Below are positions 54,367 through 63,982 of a DNA stretch of 64,000 nt, piece by piece. Both the position numbers and the translations under genes were made by a program. Below the pieces are notes generated by a model. It was not told the origin of the DNA. It searched no databases and worked only from the letters and a program-made list of their open reading frames with translations. Position 1 is the first letter of the stretch, and every line of letters starts with the position of its first letter. Origin of the DNA: Pedobacter mendelii (GTDB lineage: Bacteria > Bacteroidota > Bacteroidia > Sphingobacteriales > Sphingobacteriaceae); assembly GCF_014635725.1 (NCBI RefSeq), contig NZ_BMDJ01000006.1, forward strand, positions 1-64,000, given 5' to 3'.

Positions 54367-56286
54367 ATGGCAAGATTGAATCTACTGGAGGAGACACGCT
54401 TTGAAAAACTACCCGTTAGTGTGTTCGAAAATCCTAAAATTGCTTCTGTAAATGTTGCGCACCGCATTGCAGAACTAATCAAAACAAAACAAGCAAATAA
54501 TGCACCTGCAGTACTGGGTTTAGCAACAGGTGTTACGCCTATTGCAGTGTATTCCGAATTGGTTCGGCTTCACAAAGAAGAAGGCTTGAGCTTTAAGAAC
54601 GTAATTACTTTCAATTTGGATGAATATTATCCAATGCAGCCAAATGCGGCGCAGAGTTATGTTACGTTTATGAACGAAAACCTCTTCGATCATATCGATA
54701 TTGATAAGAACAATATCCATATACCAGACGGCACATTACCTTTGGAAGATATTCCTGCTTTCTGTTTAGATTATGAGAAAAAAATTGGCGATTTAGGCGG
54801 ATTAGACATTCAGATTTTGGGTATCGGCCGTACAGGTCACATTGGTTTTAACGAACCAGGTTCTGCGCCGAACTCAGGAACACGGTTGGTAACATTAGAC
54901 GATTTAACCCGACGTGATGCTGCACGCGATTTCGGTGGAAAAACTTTTGTTCCTACAAAAGCGATTACAATGGGCATTGGTACCATTTTTAAAGCCCGCG
55001 AAATTATTTTAATGGCATGGAGCCGTAAAAAAGCTTCAATTATAAAGAAAGCGGTTGAAGGTGAAATATCAGGAGATGTTCCAGCAACTTATTTACAGTT
55101 ATCAGAACATGTAGAGTTTATTTTAGATGCCCCCGCTGCATCAGATTTAACAAGATTTGATACGCCTTGGCTGGTTAAAGATTGTGTTTGGACTGATTCA
55201 TTAATACGTAAAGCCGTAATATGGTTAGCAAACACCCTTAAAAAACCAATATTAAAATTAACCGAAGACGATTACAACAATAATGGTATGGCACAACTGG
55301 CCACGGAAAAAGGACCGGTTTACAATATCAATATTCATATCTTTAATAAATTACAGCATACAATTACAGGTTGGCCAGGTGGTAAACCAAATGCTGATGA
55401 CTCTCAGCGTCCGGAACGAGCAGAACCTGCCAAAAAGCGTGTAATTATTTTTTCTCCTCATCCAGATGATGACGTGATTTCGATGGGTGGAACTTTTATT
55501 CGCCTTGTCGATCAGAAACATGATGTTCATGTTGCCTATCAAACTTCTGGTAACACTGCCGTTTGGGATGATGATGCTTTACGTTTTGTAGAATTTAACG
55601 TAGATTTTACTGAAAAAATGGGAATGGATAATACTCATCTGAAAGAACTTTATAATAAGATGAGAACTTTCATTGAGCAGAAAAAACCAAACCAGGTAGA
55701 TACACCTGAAATTCAAACCGTTAAAGGTTTAATAAGAAAGGGCGAGGCAATTGCCGGTGCTCGTTATTGCGGGCTAGATGATGATCACATTCACTTTCAG
55801 GCGCTACCCTTTTACGAAAGTGGTAAAAATCAAAAAAACCCGGTTACAAATGCAGATATTCAGCTAACCATAGAACTGTTACAGCAAGTAAAGCCTCAAC
55901 AGGTTTTTGCTGCCGGAGATTTTGAAGATCCTCATGGCACACACATTGTTTGCTTTAATATTATTCTTGCAGCTTTAACAGAATTACGTAAAACCGAAGA
56001 CTGGGCTAAAGATTGCTGGCTATGGATGTACCGAGGTGCGTGGCACGAATTCGAAACCCATGAAATTGAAATGGCTGTGCCAATTAGTCCGCAGGAGTTA
56101 GAGCGTAAAAAATATGCTATTTTTAAACATCAGAGTCAAAAAGACAGAGCTGTTTTTCCTGGTGATGATTCAAGAGAATTTTGGCAAAGAGCAGAAGACC
56201 GTAATCGCGATACCGCCAAAGCCTATGATGATTTAGGTTTAGCCGAATACGAAGCAATGGAAGCCTTTGTTAGGTGGAAGTTTTAA
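54367..56286 (+). CDS. nagB: Glucosamine-6-phosphate deaminase fused to PIG-L deacetylase-like domain
   Basis: The 639-aa product has a NagB domain (about 15-270: VLGLATGVTPIAVYSEL, ITFNLDEYYPM, LGIGRTGHIGFNEPGS) that converts glucosamine-6-P to fructose-6-P and ammonia. A PIG-L/LmbE domain follows (about 355-560: IIFSPHPDDDVISMGGTFIR, AAGDFEDPHGTHIVC), with zinc-binding His/Asp motifs intact. This fusion is known in Bacteroidota; the second domain may deacetylate GlcNAc-type sugars, so both steps could occur on one chain (inference). Cytoplasmic. Confidence 0.93.
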   Translation: MARLNLLEETRFEKLPVSVFENPKIASVNVAHRIAELIKTKQANNAPAVLGLATGVTPIAVYSELVRLHKEEGLSFKNVITFNLDEYYPMQPNAAQSYVTFMNENLFDHIDIDKNNIHIPDGTLPLEDIPAFCLDYEKKIGDLGGLDIQILGIGRTGHIGFNEPGSAPNSGTRLVTLDDLTRRDAARDFGGKTFVPTKAITMGIGTIFKAREIILMAWSRKKASIIKKAVEGEISGDVPATYLQLSEHVEFILDAPAASDLTRFDTPWLVKDCVWTDSLIRKAVIWLANTLKKPILKLTEDDYNNNGMAQLATEKGPVYNINIHIFNKLQHTITGWPGGKPNADDSQRPERAEPAKKRVIIFSPHPDDDVISMGGTFIRLVDQKHDVHVAYQTSGNTAVWDDDALRFVEFNVDFTEKMGMDNTHLKELYNKMRTFIEQKKPNQVDTPEIQTVKGLIRKGEAIAGARYCGLDDDHIHFQALPFYESGKNQKNPVTNADIQLTIELLQQVKPQQVFAAGDFEDPHGTHIVCFNIILAALTELRKTEDWAKDCWLWMYRGAWHEFETHEIEMAVPISPQELERKKYAIFKHQSQKDRAVFPGDDSREFWQRAEDRNRDTAKAYDDLGLAEYEAMEAFVRWKF

Positions 56287-56300
56287 CATACTTGCTAAAT

Positions 56301-56341
56301 TTACGAAGTCTGAATAGCCAAGTGCAGAGATGGCTTCGTAA
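56301..56341. repeat. REP-like palindrome 1
   Basis: TTACGAAG and CTTCGTAA arms around a 25-nt centre (TCTGAATAGCCAAGTGCAGA). It resembles the next copy 75 bp on. Likely a target or substrate sequence of the adjacent RAYT. Confidence 0.75.
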
Positions 56342-56375
56342 GTTTCTAAGCGCATAACCAATAGCCTACCTGTAA

Positions 56376-56420
56376 CCTTACGAAGTCTTAACAGCCAAGC
56401 GCAGAGAAGACTTCGTAAGG
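56376..56420. repeat. REP-like palindrome 2
   Basis: Perfect 14-bp arms CCTTACGAAGTCTT and AAGACTTCGTAAGG around AACAGCCAAGCGCAGAG. The centre is nearly that of palindrome 1. Confidence 0.85.
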
Positions 56421-56464
56421 TTCTTACCACATTTTCCCTATTTAATTTAATATCCACGTTCGGT

Positions 56465-56980
56465 ATGAAAATAGAGGAAAATCAATATTACCATGTTTAT
56501 AATCGTGGCAATAATAAAAACCTAATCTTTTTTGAAGAAAGCAACTATCAATACTTTCTCAATCAATTCAAAAAATATGTATTGCCTTAAGTTGAGGTTT
56601 ATGCATATTGCTTAATGCCCAATCATTTTCATTTATTTTTAAAAGTAAATGATAAGTTAAACTTCGATAAGGGCATTAAAAACTTTTATATTTCTTATTC
56701 AAAGTCTATAAATAAATCATTTGACAGAGTTGGGAGTTTATTTCAGGGAAGATATAAGGCTAAAAAGATAAATAATGATAACCATTACACTGCAATTATT
56801 ACCTACATACACAACAATCAGGTTGAGGCTGGATTGGCAGCAAAACCAGAAGATTATAAATATTCATCCTACAATACATATCTGCTAAACAAACCTACCG
56901 TAATAAATAAGGCGGAAGTTTTAGAATGGTTTATGAACCTGGGTGCGTTTGTTGAAGCGCATAAAATAGCCAAAACGTAA
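56465..56980 (+). pseudogene. REP-associated tyrosine transposase (RAYT), interrupted by a stop
   Basis: From ATG 56465 the frame reads MKIEENQYYHVYNRGNNKN, FEESNYQYFLNQFKKYVLP, a TAA (56588-56590), then VEVYAYCLMPNHFHLFLKV in the same frame, and on to the stop at 56980. PNHFHLFL holds the HUH metal-binding pair and YSKSINKSFDRVGSLFQGRY the active-site region of Y1 transposases. One nonsense codon separates it from a normal 171-aa RAYT. REP-like palindromes flank it on both sides. Confidence 0.85.
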
Positions 56981-57002
56981 ACAGACCAATAGCCAACCTG
57001 CA

Positions 57003-57049
57003 AACTTATAAAGTCTAAAAGGCGAAGAGCAGAGGAGACTTAGTAAGTT
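57003..57049. repeat. REP-like palindrome 3
   Basis: Arms AACTTATAAAGTCT and AGACTTAGTAAGTT around AAAAGGCGAAGAGCAGAGG. The text before it (CCAATAGCCAACCTG) repeats that before palindrome 2 (CCAATAGCCTACCTG). Confidence 0.75.
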
Positions 57050-57118
57050 TCTGCTATCGTATTTCTATTTTCAAAAACAATATTCTAAATTAGTTTCTCA
57101 ATTTAAGCCATCCCAATA

Positions 57119-58261
57119 ATGACCCAACCACAACAACGTTTACTTTCTCTTGATTTTTTTAGAGGATTAACAGTAGCCGCCATGATTTTAGTTAACAATC
57201 CAGGCAGTTGGAGCCATATTTATGCACCATTAGAGCATGCGGAATGGAATGGTTGTACACCAACCGATTTAGTTTTTCCATTTTTTCTTTGGATAGTTGG
57301 TGTTTCAATAGCCTTTGCCATGAGTAGTAGTAAAGCAGATCCATCAACCCATAAAAAGACAATTATAAAAGCAATAAAACGCGGTCTGATTCTCTACTTC
57401 TTAGGCTTCTTTTTAGCCATTTTTGGAAAGATCCTAAACGACCCTGCTAACGCATTACAAACAGTTAGGCTATTGGGTGTTCTTCAGCGCATAGGTATAG
57501 TCTTTATAATCAGCAGCATTATTTTTTTAAAAAATTCTCAAAAAACAATCTTCAAAACGCTAATCGTAATTCTGGCTGTTTATTGGGCTTTAATGACATT
57601 TGTTCCCGTTCCAGGAGTAGGTTACCCGAACATGGAAAAAGAAACCAATTTAGCAGCTTGGGTTGACAGAGGAATTCTTACTGAAGCACACACATGGGCT
57701 TCATCAAAAACATGGGATCCTGAAGGCGTTCTTAGCACATTACCTGCCGTTGGCACATGCTTATTCGGTATTTTGGTTGGCATTTGGATGCGTAGAAAAG
57801 ATATAGATAACCCAACAAAAGTGGCTTGGCTATTTAGTACTGGTATTGCGGCTATTATTTTAGGATTACTTTGGGATTTACAATTCCCCATTAATAAAGC
57901 ACTTTGGACAAGCTCCTACGTTTTGTATGCCGGAGGTCTTGCATCAGTAGCTTTAGCACTGTGTTATTGGATAATTGATGTACAGGGTTACAAAAAGTTT
58001 ACTACCCCATTTGTTGTTTATGGTGTAAATGCAATTACCGTATTTTTTCTTGCTGGCTTAATGCCTAGAGTGCTTAATCTTATTGAAGTTACAAAACCCG
58101 ATGGAACAAAAGCAGGGATTTTAGTTCGATTTTACGAAACCTGCTATATGCCCTTTTTTACACCCATAAACGCTTCCTTGATTTGGGCGATAACTTATGT
58201 ACTTGGGTTTTATATTCTTCTTTATTTCATGTACAAAAAGAACATCATTATCAAAGTTTAG
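57119..58261 (+). CDS. HGSNAT/NagX-like membrane acetyltransferase (DUF5009)
   Basis: The 380-aa integral membrane protein has about 10-11 segments. The signature start is LLSLDFFRGLTVAAMILVNN, GSWSHIYAPLEHAEWNGCTP and TDLVFPFFLWIVGVSIAFAM; it also has a conserved GVLQRIGIVFI. The family includes human heparan-alpha-glucosaminide acetyltransferase and bacterial NagX. It probably acetylates glucosamine residues or moves an amino sugar across the inner membrane. It sits between NagB and a GHL10 enzyme, and abuts the latter tail to tail. Confidence 0.88.
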   Translation: MTQPQQRLLSLDFFRGLTVAAMILVNNPGSWSHIYAPLEHAEWNGCTPTDLVFPFFLWIVGVSIAFAMSSSKADPSTHKKTIIKAIKRGLILYFLGFFLAIFGKILNDPANALQTVRLLGVLQRIGIVFIISSIIFLKNSQKTIFKTLIVILAVYWALMTFVPVPGVGYPNMEKETNLAAWVDRGILTEAHTWASSKTWDPEGVLSTLPAVGTCLFGILVGIWMRRKDIDNPTKVAWLFSTGIAAIILGLLWDLQFPINKALWTSSYVLYAGGLASVALALCYWIIDVQGYKKFTTPFVVYGVNAITVFFLAGLMPRVLNLIEVTKPDGTKAGILVRFYETCYMPFFTPINASLIWAITYVLGFYILLYFMYKKNIIIKV

Positions 58262-59806
58262 TTATTCTTTTGTTAAAGGAATTTCCACACCTACAGGTCC
58301 ACTTGGGTCACTTTCATTTTTAAGTCTATCTAACGCAGTTACCAGATAGCTGTATCTTTTTCCGCTTTCGGCAGCGGTATCAATAAAAGTAAGGTAGTCT
58401 TCAAAACTAATTCTTAAAATATTTTTCGGATTAAGAACCGATATTTCCTCTCCTTCAGCAAATCTATAAATAACAAAGCCCGAAGCAGTTTCTCCATCTT
58501 TAGCCTTTAAAGGCATTAACCATTTTAAATGTACTCCATCCTTCAAAGCATCAGCAGTTAAGGATTGAGGTTGGTTTGGTGGCGTTTCATCTAACCATGG
58601 CATTTGAGGAGGTAAAGCTGGGTATTTATAAAGATCCGTTTTTAATGAGTCGCCAACTGCTCTGGCAACCGTACTTAATGATTTTGATGAAAAGAAAACA
58701 CTTCCCTGAATTCTGGTATTTTCTCTTATTTTTCTAATTTGATTAGGGATTTCTGAAAGATTTCTCCATGCCATCTCTGCCCTCGAATTAACTAAATAAG
58801 CGCCTTGCCCAATGTAAACATGCCTTCCATAAGCATTATTGCTCCACCAATCTAAAAGCACACCAAAAGGCGCAACTTTCCTTGTAAAGGTAAAATAAAT
58901 TTGAGGGTTGATATAATCTACCCAACCTTCTTTTATCCATTTTCGGCTATCAGCATAAAGCTCGGCATAATTAGAAAGACCGCTACTTGCAGAACCTTCA
59001 GCATCTTCGTATTTATTACGCCAAATACCAAAAGGACTGATGCCAAACTTAACATACTTTTTATAGTGATGAACGCTATCATCGACCATTTTAATTAATA
59101 GATCTACATTGTTTCTTCGCCAATCTTTAATATTTGAAAAGTTATTGGGGTTTTTATAAAATGTATCTCCATCATTAATTCTTTGCCCTTCAATAGGGTA
59201 AGGATAAAAATAATCATCAAAATGAATTCCATCAACATCGTAGTTTTTTACAACATCTAAAATTACCTGAGTAATATATTCTCTAACCTCTGGAATGCCC
59301 GGGTCGAACTGCTTTTTACCTCCATAAATAAAAAACCATTCAGGATGTTTTCTTGTGATATGATCTGCGCTCAATGTAGTAACACTATTAACACTTGCCC
59401 GATAAGGATTAAACCATGCGTGCAACTCCATTCCCCTGAAATGAGCTTCTTTTACCGCAAAGTCTAAAGGGTCGTAACCCGCAGCAGGTGCTAAACCTTG
59501 TTTACCCATAAGCCATTGGCTCCATGGCTCTCTTCCTTTTCCATAAAAAGCATCTGCAGCGGGCCTAACCTGTAACATGATTGCATTAATTCCTTGTACC
59601 TTGTGTTTTTCTAAAATACCAATGAACTCTTGTTTTTGCTGATCTACTGATAAACCAGGTCTTGAAGGCCAATCGATATTAGACAAAGTGGCTATCCAAA
59701 CCCCTCTAAACTCTCTTTTTGGTGCAATTTTTGATGTTGGTTGTGCATTTGATATATAAGGTAGTATAATTAAAGATAAAAGTGCGTATAGAAAGTTTTT
59801 AAGCAT
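58262..59806 (-). CDS. GHL10-family glycosidase (DigH/YddW-like)
   Basis: I start at MLKNFLYALLSLIILPYISN, a signal peptide; 33 upstream codons are discarded. The 514-aa product has a TIM-barrel domain: KREFRGVWIATLSNIDWPSR, INAIMLQVRPAADAFYGKG, GMELHAWFNPYRAS, YDVDGIHFDDYFYPYP and WVDYINPQIYFTFTRK, and a C-terminal FN3-like domain (PNQPQSLTADALKDGVHLKW). E. coli DigH of this family cleaves denuded peptidoglycan glycan strands. It probably provides sugars for AnmK and NagB. Stop codon touches that of the acetyltransferase gene. Confidence 0.88.
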   Translation of the reverse strand: MLKNFLYALLSLIILPYISNAQPTSKIAPKREFRGVWIATLSNIDWPSRPGLSVDQQKQEFIGILEKHKVQGINAIMLQVRPAADAFYGKGREPWSQWLMGKQGLAPAAGYDPLDFAVKEAHFRGMELHAWFNPYRASVNSVTTLSADHITRKHPEWFFIYGGKKQFDPGIPEVREYITQVILDVVKNYDVDGIHFDDYFYPYPIEGQRINDGDTFYKNPNNFSNIKDWRRNNVDLLIKMVDDSVHHYKKYVKFGISPFGIWRNKYEDAEGSASSGLSNYAELYADSRKWIKEGWVDYINPQIYFTFTRKVAPFGVLLDWWSNNAYGRHVYIGQGAYLVNSRAEMAWRNLSEIPNQIRKIRENTRIQGSVFFSSKSLSTVARAVGDSLKTDLYKYPALPPQMPWLDETPPNQPQSLTADALKDGVHLKWLMPLKAKDGETASGFVIYRFAEGEEISVLNPKNILRISFEDYLTFIDTAAESGKRYSYLVTALDRLKNESDPSGPVGVEIPLTKE

Positions 59807-60015
59807 TATTTCTGTCTGTTTTTTTATTAGAGATGTAAAGTTGTTTAAATTATAATACAATTTGAACATTAGCAAGTAAACGATTTTTTTTAAAAACTTA
59901 TACAAGTTTTTAAAAAATTTAAATTGCTATTACGTTTTTTATACCTAATTGTGTTACCATTTACCTATGAAGACATAAAGTATATTAAACCGAAACGAAC
60001 TGAGCATTATTAAAA

Positions 60016-60918
60016 ATGGAATCAAAAAAAATTAATAAAGGCGATAGAAACAAGATTTACTTCCTGATAATTGTAATCGCTGCATTAATTGGTACAAACG
60101 GATATTTATTTTTTAAAGACCGACAGCAAGGAGAAAGACTTGTTACCGTTAGTACAGAAAAAGACAAATTAAGATTAGAAGTTGAGAAGATTGAAGTAGA
60201 GCTTGACAAAGTAAATGCACTTAATCTTGATTTAAATGAAAAATTATTAGGCGAACAAAAGTTAGCCCGGGAGAAGATTGCAGAGCTTAAACTTTCACTA
60301 GAAAAAGGCAAAATCACGCAGTCTGAATTAGATAAAGCACAAACCCAAATAGACGAGTTAAAGGTTTTTATAAAAAATTATAATGATCAGGTAACGCAAC
60401 TTCAAAAAGAAAATATCTTTTTAAAATCTACCAAAGATAGTCTTGAAAATTCTGTTAGAAATGCTAATGATAAAGCCGCCAATTTGGCTAATGAAAACTC
60501 AAGCCTAAATGCTAAAGTAAGAAAAGCTGCTGCTCTAAAGGTTCAAAAAGCAGAAATTATAGCATATAGAACGAAATCAAGAGGCAAGAAAATTAAAGTA
60601 ACAAAATCTTCTACAGCAGAAAAATTAAGCATTCGATTTAATGTTACAGCGAATGAACTAGCGGAAAAAGGTCACCACAACATTTTCTTAAGAGTATTTG
60701 ATCCTGCGGGAAACCTACTTGCTGATGAAAGCAATCGCTTTGAAGCCGACGGACAAGAAATGCAGTTTAGCCATTCGGTTTTTATAGATTATAATAACGA
60801 TAATAGTACCTATACAATTGACTGGGCTAACCCAAAACCTTACATTAAAGGGATTTACACAGTTATTTTATATACCGATGGTACAGCAATGGGGAAAGCT
60901 CAGATAGAACTGAAATAA
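60016..60918 (+). CDS. Membrane-anchored coiled-coil protein, unknown function
   Basis: The 300-aa product has one membrane segment (about 14-33; IYFLIIVIAALIGTNGYLFF), then a coiled coil from about 40 to 170 (LRLEVEKIEVELDKVNALNL and repeats). A beta-sandwich-like C-terminal domain follows (LSIRFNVTANELAEKGHHNI, FLRVFDPAGNLLADES, GIYTVILYTDG). I know it only as a conserved Bacteroidota hypothetical. It may span the periplasm as a spacer. Downstream is a convergent kinase gene. Confidence 0.75.
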   Translation: MESKKINKGDRNKIYFLIIVIAALIGTNGYLFFKDRQQGERLVTVSTEKDKLRLEVEKIEVELDKVNALNLDLNEKLLGEQKLAREKIAELKLSLEKGKITQSELDKAQTQIDELKVFIKNYNDQVTQLQKENIFLKSTKDSLENSVRNANDKAANLANENSSLNAKVRKAAALKVQKAEIIAYRTKSRGKKIKVTKSSTAEKLSIRFNVTANELAEKGHHNIFLRVFDPAGNLLADESNRFEADGQEMQFSHSVFIDYNNDNSTYTIDWANPKPYIKGIYTVILYTDGTAMGKAQIELK

Positions 60919-60928
60919 ATCTCCAATG

Positions 60929-63900
60929 CTATATTAATGGAAAATTTAGGTAAAATGTTGTTCCCTTCCCAATTACCGAAGTAAATGAAACATTCCCTCC
61001 TGCATTTTCTATTGCCTGTTTTACAAAAGCCAAACCTAAACCTGTACCCGATGTTTTGGTTGTAAAATTTGGAACAAATATTTTATCGTGTAAAATTAAA
61101 GGAATACCTTTCCCATTGTCTTTAATTTCTATGTAGGCATTTTTATTATCATTATACACCAAAACGTTTATTAAACACTGGCACTCTTCTTCACTTGCTT
61201 CAATAGCATTTTTAAATAAATTATTGAAAGTTCGAAGAAGCTGGTCTCTGTCGGCCTGGATGTGAACATTAATTTCCGACCTGTTTACAACATTTATCTC
61301 AACTTTTTCAATGCTTTTGAATACTTCTCTAGCCTGTTCAATTACGGGCAATACAGCTATTTGTTCCAGCTTTGTATCGGGCATTTTAGCAAAGTTAGAA
61401 AATTCAGAAGCGATTTTGGAAAGACTATCTATTTGCTCGATAAATGATTTACTGAATTTATTGAACTTTAGTTCGAAGTTAGGATCTTGCTCTTTCCACG
61501 ATTTTTCTAATAATTGCACACCCAGCTTTAGTGGTGTTAAAGGATTCTTAATTTCATGAGCCACCTGCTTTGCCATTTCCCTCCAGGCACTTTCCCTTTC
61601 CGAGCGTGCTAATTTAGTCGCACTATCTTCTAAAGCGGCGATCATGCTATTATATTCCTTTATTAACGAACCAATTTCATCATGACGACGCCAAACAATG
61701 GGTTCATTTCTTTGCCCAATTTTTGTTTTGCTAATGCTTTCCTGAATAAAGGTTAAAGGACTCGTAATCTGATTGGCTAAGAAAACTGCTAAAACGCCTA
61801 TTGCCACAAAAACTAAAGCATAAATATTTATAAGGTTACTTACAAAGAGAGCGATTTTATCTTTGTATTCATCCTCGTTAGAATAGTTGGGTAAACCAAT
61901 GTAAGCGATGGTTTTATTTTGGGCATTTCTTATGGGTGCATAAGCAGCTGCATAAGTTAGATTACCAATTTTTTCATCTTGATTGATAAATTCTGAACGT
62001 TGTAAACCATTTAAGTTTAAATAAGCCATCGGTCCCATTTTACGCCCTATAATTTTAAAGTTATAAAGCTTAGGGTAGGTTGTCATAATAACATCGCCAT
62101 TTGTATCATACAGCGTTAAATCCGCATTATTAATATCGGCGAAGTTATTAAAGTCGGCTACAGCATTTTCATCAGTACTTATTTTCCCCTCATTAAAAAC
62201 TTGTTTCTCAAAATTCTGCTGTACTTTTCTAATATTATCTTTAATTAAAACATCTTGCTGACCTCGGTACTCATTGTTCATATACCAATAGGTGGTCCAG
62301 CCTACCACGAGCAAAGTGGCCACAACAGTTAAAATAATCGAAACCTGAATACGTGTTTTATAGAGTATTTTATTTGCATTAATCATTAAAGAACGATTGA
62401 TGCTAAACCAACCAACCCTATCATCATCAAGATTTTTTACAAGCCAAACTAAACCATAAAGTATAATACTAAAAAGTATAAAAACCAGAAAGAAAAAGGA
62501 AAGAGCGGCAAGTCTTTCAACATAACCAACCTTTTCTTTACTGATAATAACCATTTTACGTTCGCTTGGCTTAAAAATTAAGTGGTTGTAACTTTGTGAT
62601 ACTTCATTGGCAGTAACAAAATCATTTACTTTTCCTTTAAAGCCACTTCCGTTTAGGGGATAGGTGTATGCACCAGATTGATTGAGCAATTTCTCATCAT
62701 TATAAAGCGCAATAGAATAGCCCTTAAATTCTTCGTCTTTACTATATTTCTGCTCTGCCAGCAAATCAGGAAGCCGATTGTTGTAGTTATACGGCTTAGA
62801 ACGCAATTCTATAATTAGTGTACCAAGTAAAATATTGTCTTTAATTACGGGTACAATCCCAAAATAATCTTGATAACCAAATGTATTATTTACCTGATAA
62901 AAGAAATTAGAAGCTTCTATTTTAATGGATCCTGATTCTACTAATCTTTTGTATTTTTCTATAGGTTGTGCTTCTAGGTTACTTATCGCCGTTTCAAATT
63001 TGTTATAATCGTAAATGTTATAATCGTAGCGATTCAAATATCCATCTAAATAATCTTTTAAGTGATTTTTTAAAACCGCAAAATTGGCCTTGCCTGAATT
63101 TGTAAAGTATTTAACCAAAAATTCATCTTCAAGCAATTGCCTTTCCAATTTACTCAGTGCAATAATTGCATTTGGATCTTCTGTAGATTGTACTTTCCTG
63201 GCAAGCAATTCGCGTTCACTTCTTTCTTTAATATCTTTATACTTAATGTATTTTATGGAAGTGTTGAATGCTAAACAGAAAAAAAGAATGGAAAGCAAGC
63301 CAACTGAAAAATGTCTATTTTTTATGTAAGATATTCTTCCAACAATAAAAAGAACCAAAGCATACACTATAAAAAATGCGGTAAAATCGGTTAAAACCTT
63401 GTATATAAAAACACCTGCAAATCCTGTTAAAAATAAAATTACACGCTCTTTATTGGTAACATTAAGTTGTTTGGATATTTCAATAAATACAACTGTAGTT
63501 AAATAAATCTGAAACCAAACCAAGCATAAAATAACAATGCTTACCCAGCTATTCCCACTCAATTTAAGGATGTTTATGATATCGAAATTTATTTTAGAAT
63601 TATTAATTAATCCGAAAAATAAATCATCAACAAAGAATGCTACAGCGGAAATATGAATAAGCAAAAGCACATGAATGAACAAGCCAATCGGTTTACTTTG
63701 CTTTATCCAATCAGGAAATTTATATTGATCTTTATGATTGTAAACAAATAAAAGCCACCAAGTGCCCGCAAAAACGTTCATTAAAAAATCTCCTAATGAG
63801 GGTATGAGATCGCTGTTTGCATAAATTTTTGGGTCGAAAAGTTCTAAAGGAAAATGATGGTTAAACCAGCCAAAACTTACATCGGTTAATCTACCAATTA

Positions 63901-63982
63901 AAAAGAATGCAAAAAACAATAAGCTAGCCCAAACCAAATAACCTTTCCTTGCGATGTACGAGCATAAAGAATTAAAAAACAT
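60929..63982 (-). CDS. Large sensor histidine kinase, NtrY-like
   Basis: I take the ATG at 63982 (a TTG lies four codons upstream); with only 18 bp left in the window, a longer N-terminus cannot be excluded. About 1017 aa: several N-terminal membrane segments (about 15-250), a periplasmic sensing region, a second membrane pair (about 550-745), HAMP (ITSPLTFIQESISKTKIGQR), HisKA with phospho-acceptor His in AKQVAHEIKNPLTPLKLGVQ, then ATP-binding boxes FNNLFKNAIEASEE, DNGKGIP and GTGLGLAFVKQ. No response regulator is in the window. Confidence 0.9.
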   Translation of the reverse strand: MFFNSLCSYIARKGYLVWASLLFFAFFLIGRLTDVSFGWFNHHFPLELFDPKIYANSDLIPSLGDFLMNVFAGTWWLLFVYNHKDQYKFPDWIKQSKPIGLFIHVLLLIHISAVAFFVDDLFFGLINNSKINFDIINILKLSGNSWVSIVILCLVWFQIYLTTVVFIEISKQLNVTNKERVILFLTGFAGVFIYKVLTDFTAFFIVYALVLFIVGRISYIKNRHFSVGLLSILFFCLAFNTSIKYIKYKDIKERSERELLARKVQSTEDPNAIIALSKLERQLLEDEFLVKYFTNSGKANFAVLKNHLKDYLDGYLNRYDYNIYDYNKFETAISNLEAQPIEKYKRLVESGSIKIEASNFFYQVNNTFGYQDYFGIVPVIKDNILLGTLIIELRSKPYNYNNRLPDLLAEQKYSKDEEFKGYSIALYNDEKLLNQSGAYTYPLNGSGFKGKVNDFVTANEVSQSYNHLIFKPSERKMVIISKEKVGYVERLAALSFFFLVFILFSIILYGLVWLVKNLDDDRVGWFSINRSLMINANKILYKTRIQVSIILTVVATLLVVGWTTYWYMNNEYRGQQDVLIKDNIRKVQQNFEKQVFNEGKISTDENAVADFNNFADINNADLTLYDTNGDVIMTTYPKLYNFKIIGRKMGPMAYLNLNGLQRSEFINQDEKIGNLTYAAAYAPIRNAQNKTIAYIGLPNYSNEDEYKDKIALFVSNLINIYALVFVAIGVLAVFLANQITSPLTFIQESISKTKIGQRNEPIVWRRHDEIGSLIKEYNSMIAALEDSATKLARSERESAWREMAKQVAHEIKNPLTPLKLGVQLLEKSWKEQDPNFELKFNKFSKSFIEQIDSLSKIASEFSNFAKMPDTKLEQIAVLPVIEQAREVFKSIEKVEINVVNRSEINVHIQADRDQLLRTFNNLFKNAIEASEEECQCLINVLVYNDNKNAYIEIKDNGKGIPLILHDKIFVPNFTTKTSGTGLGLAFVKQAIENAGGNVSFTSVIGKGTTFYLNFPLI

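Noticed and set aside
56239..56457. 72-codon open frame on the minus strand
   Set aside because: It reads through two REP-like palindromes and the end of the NagB fusion gene.
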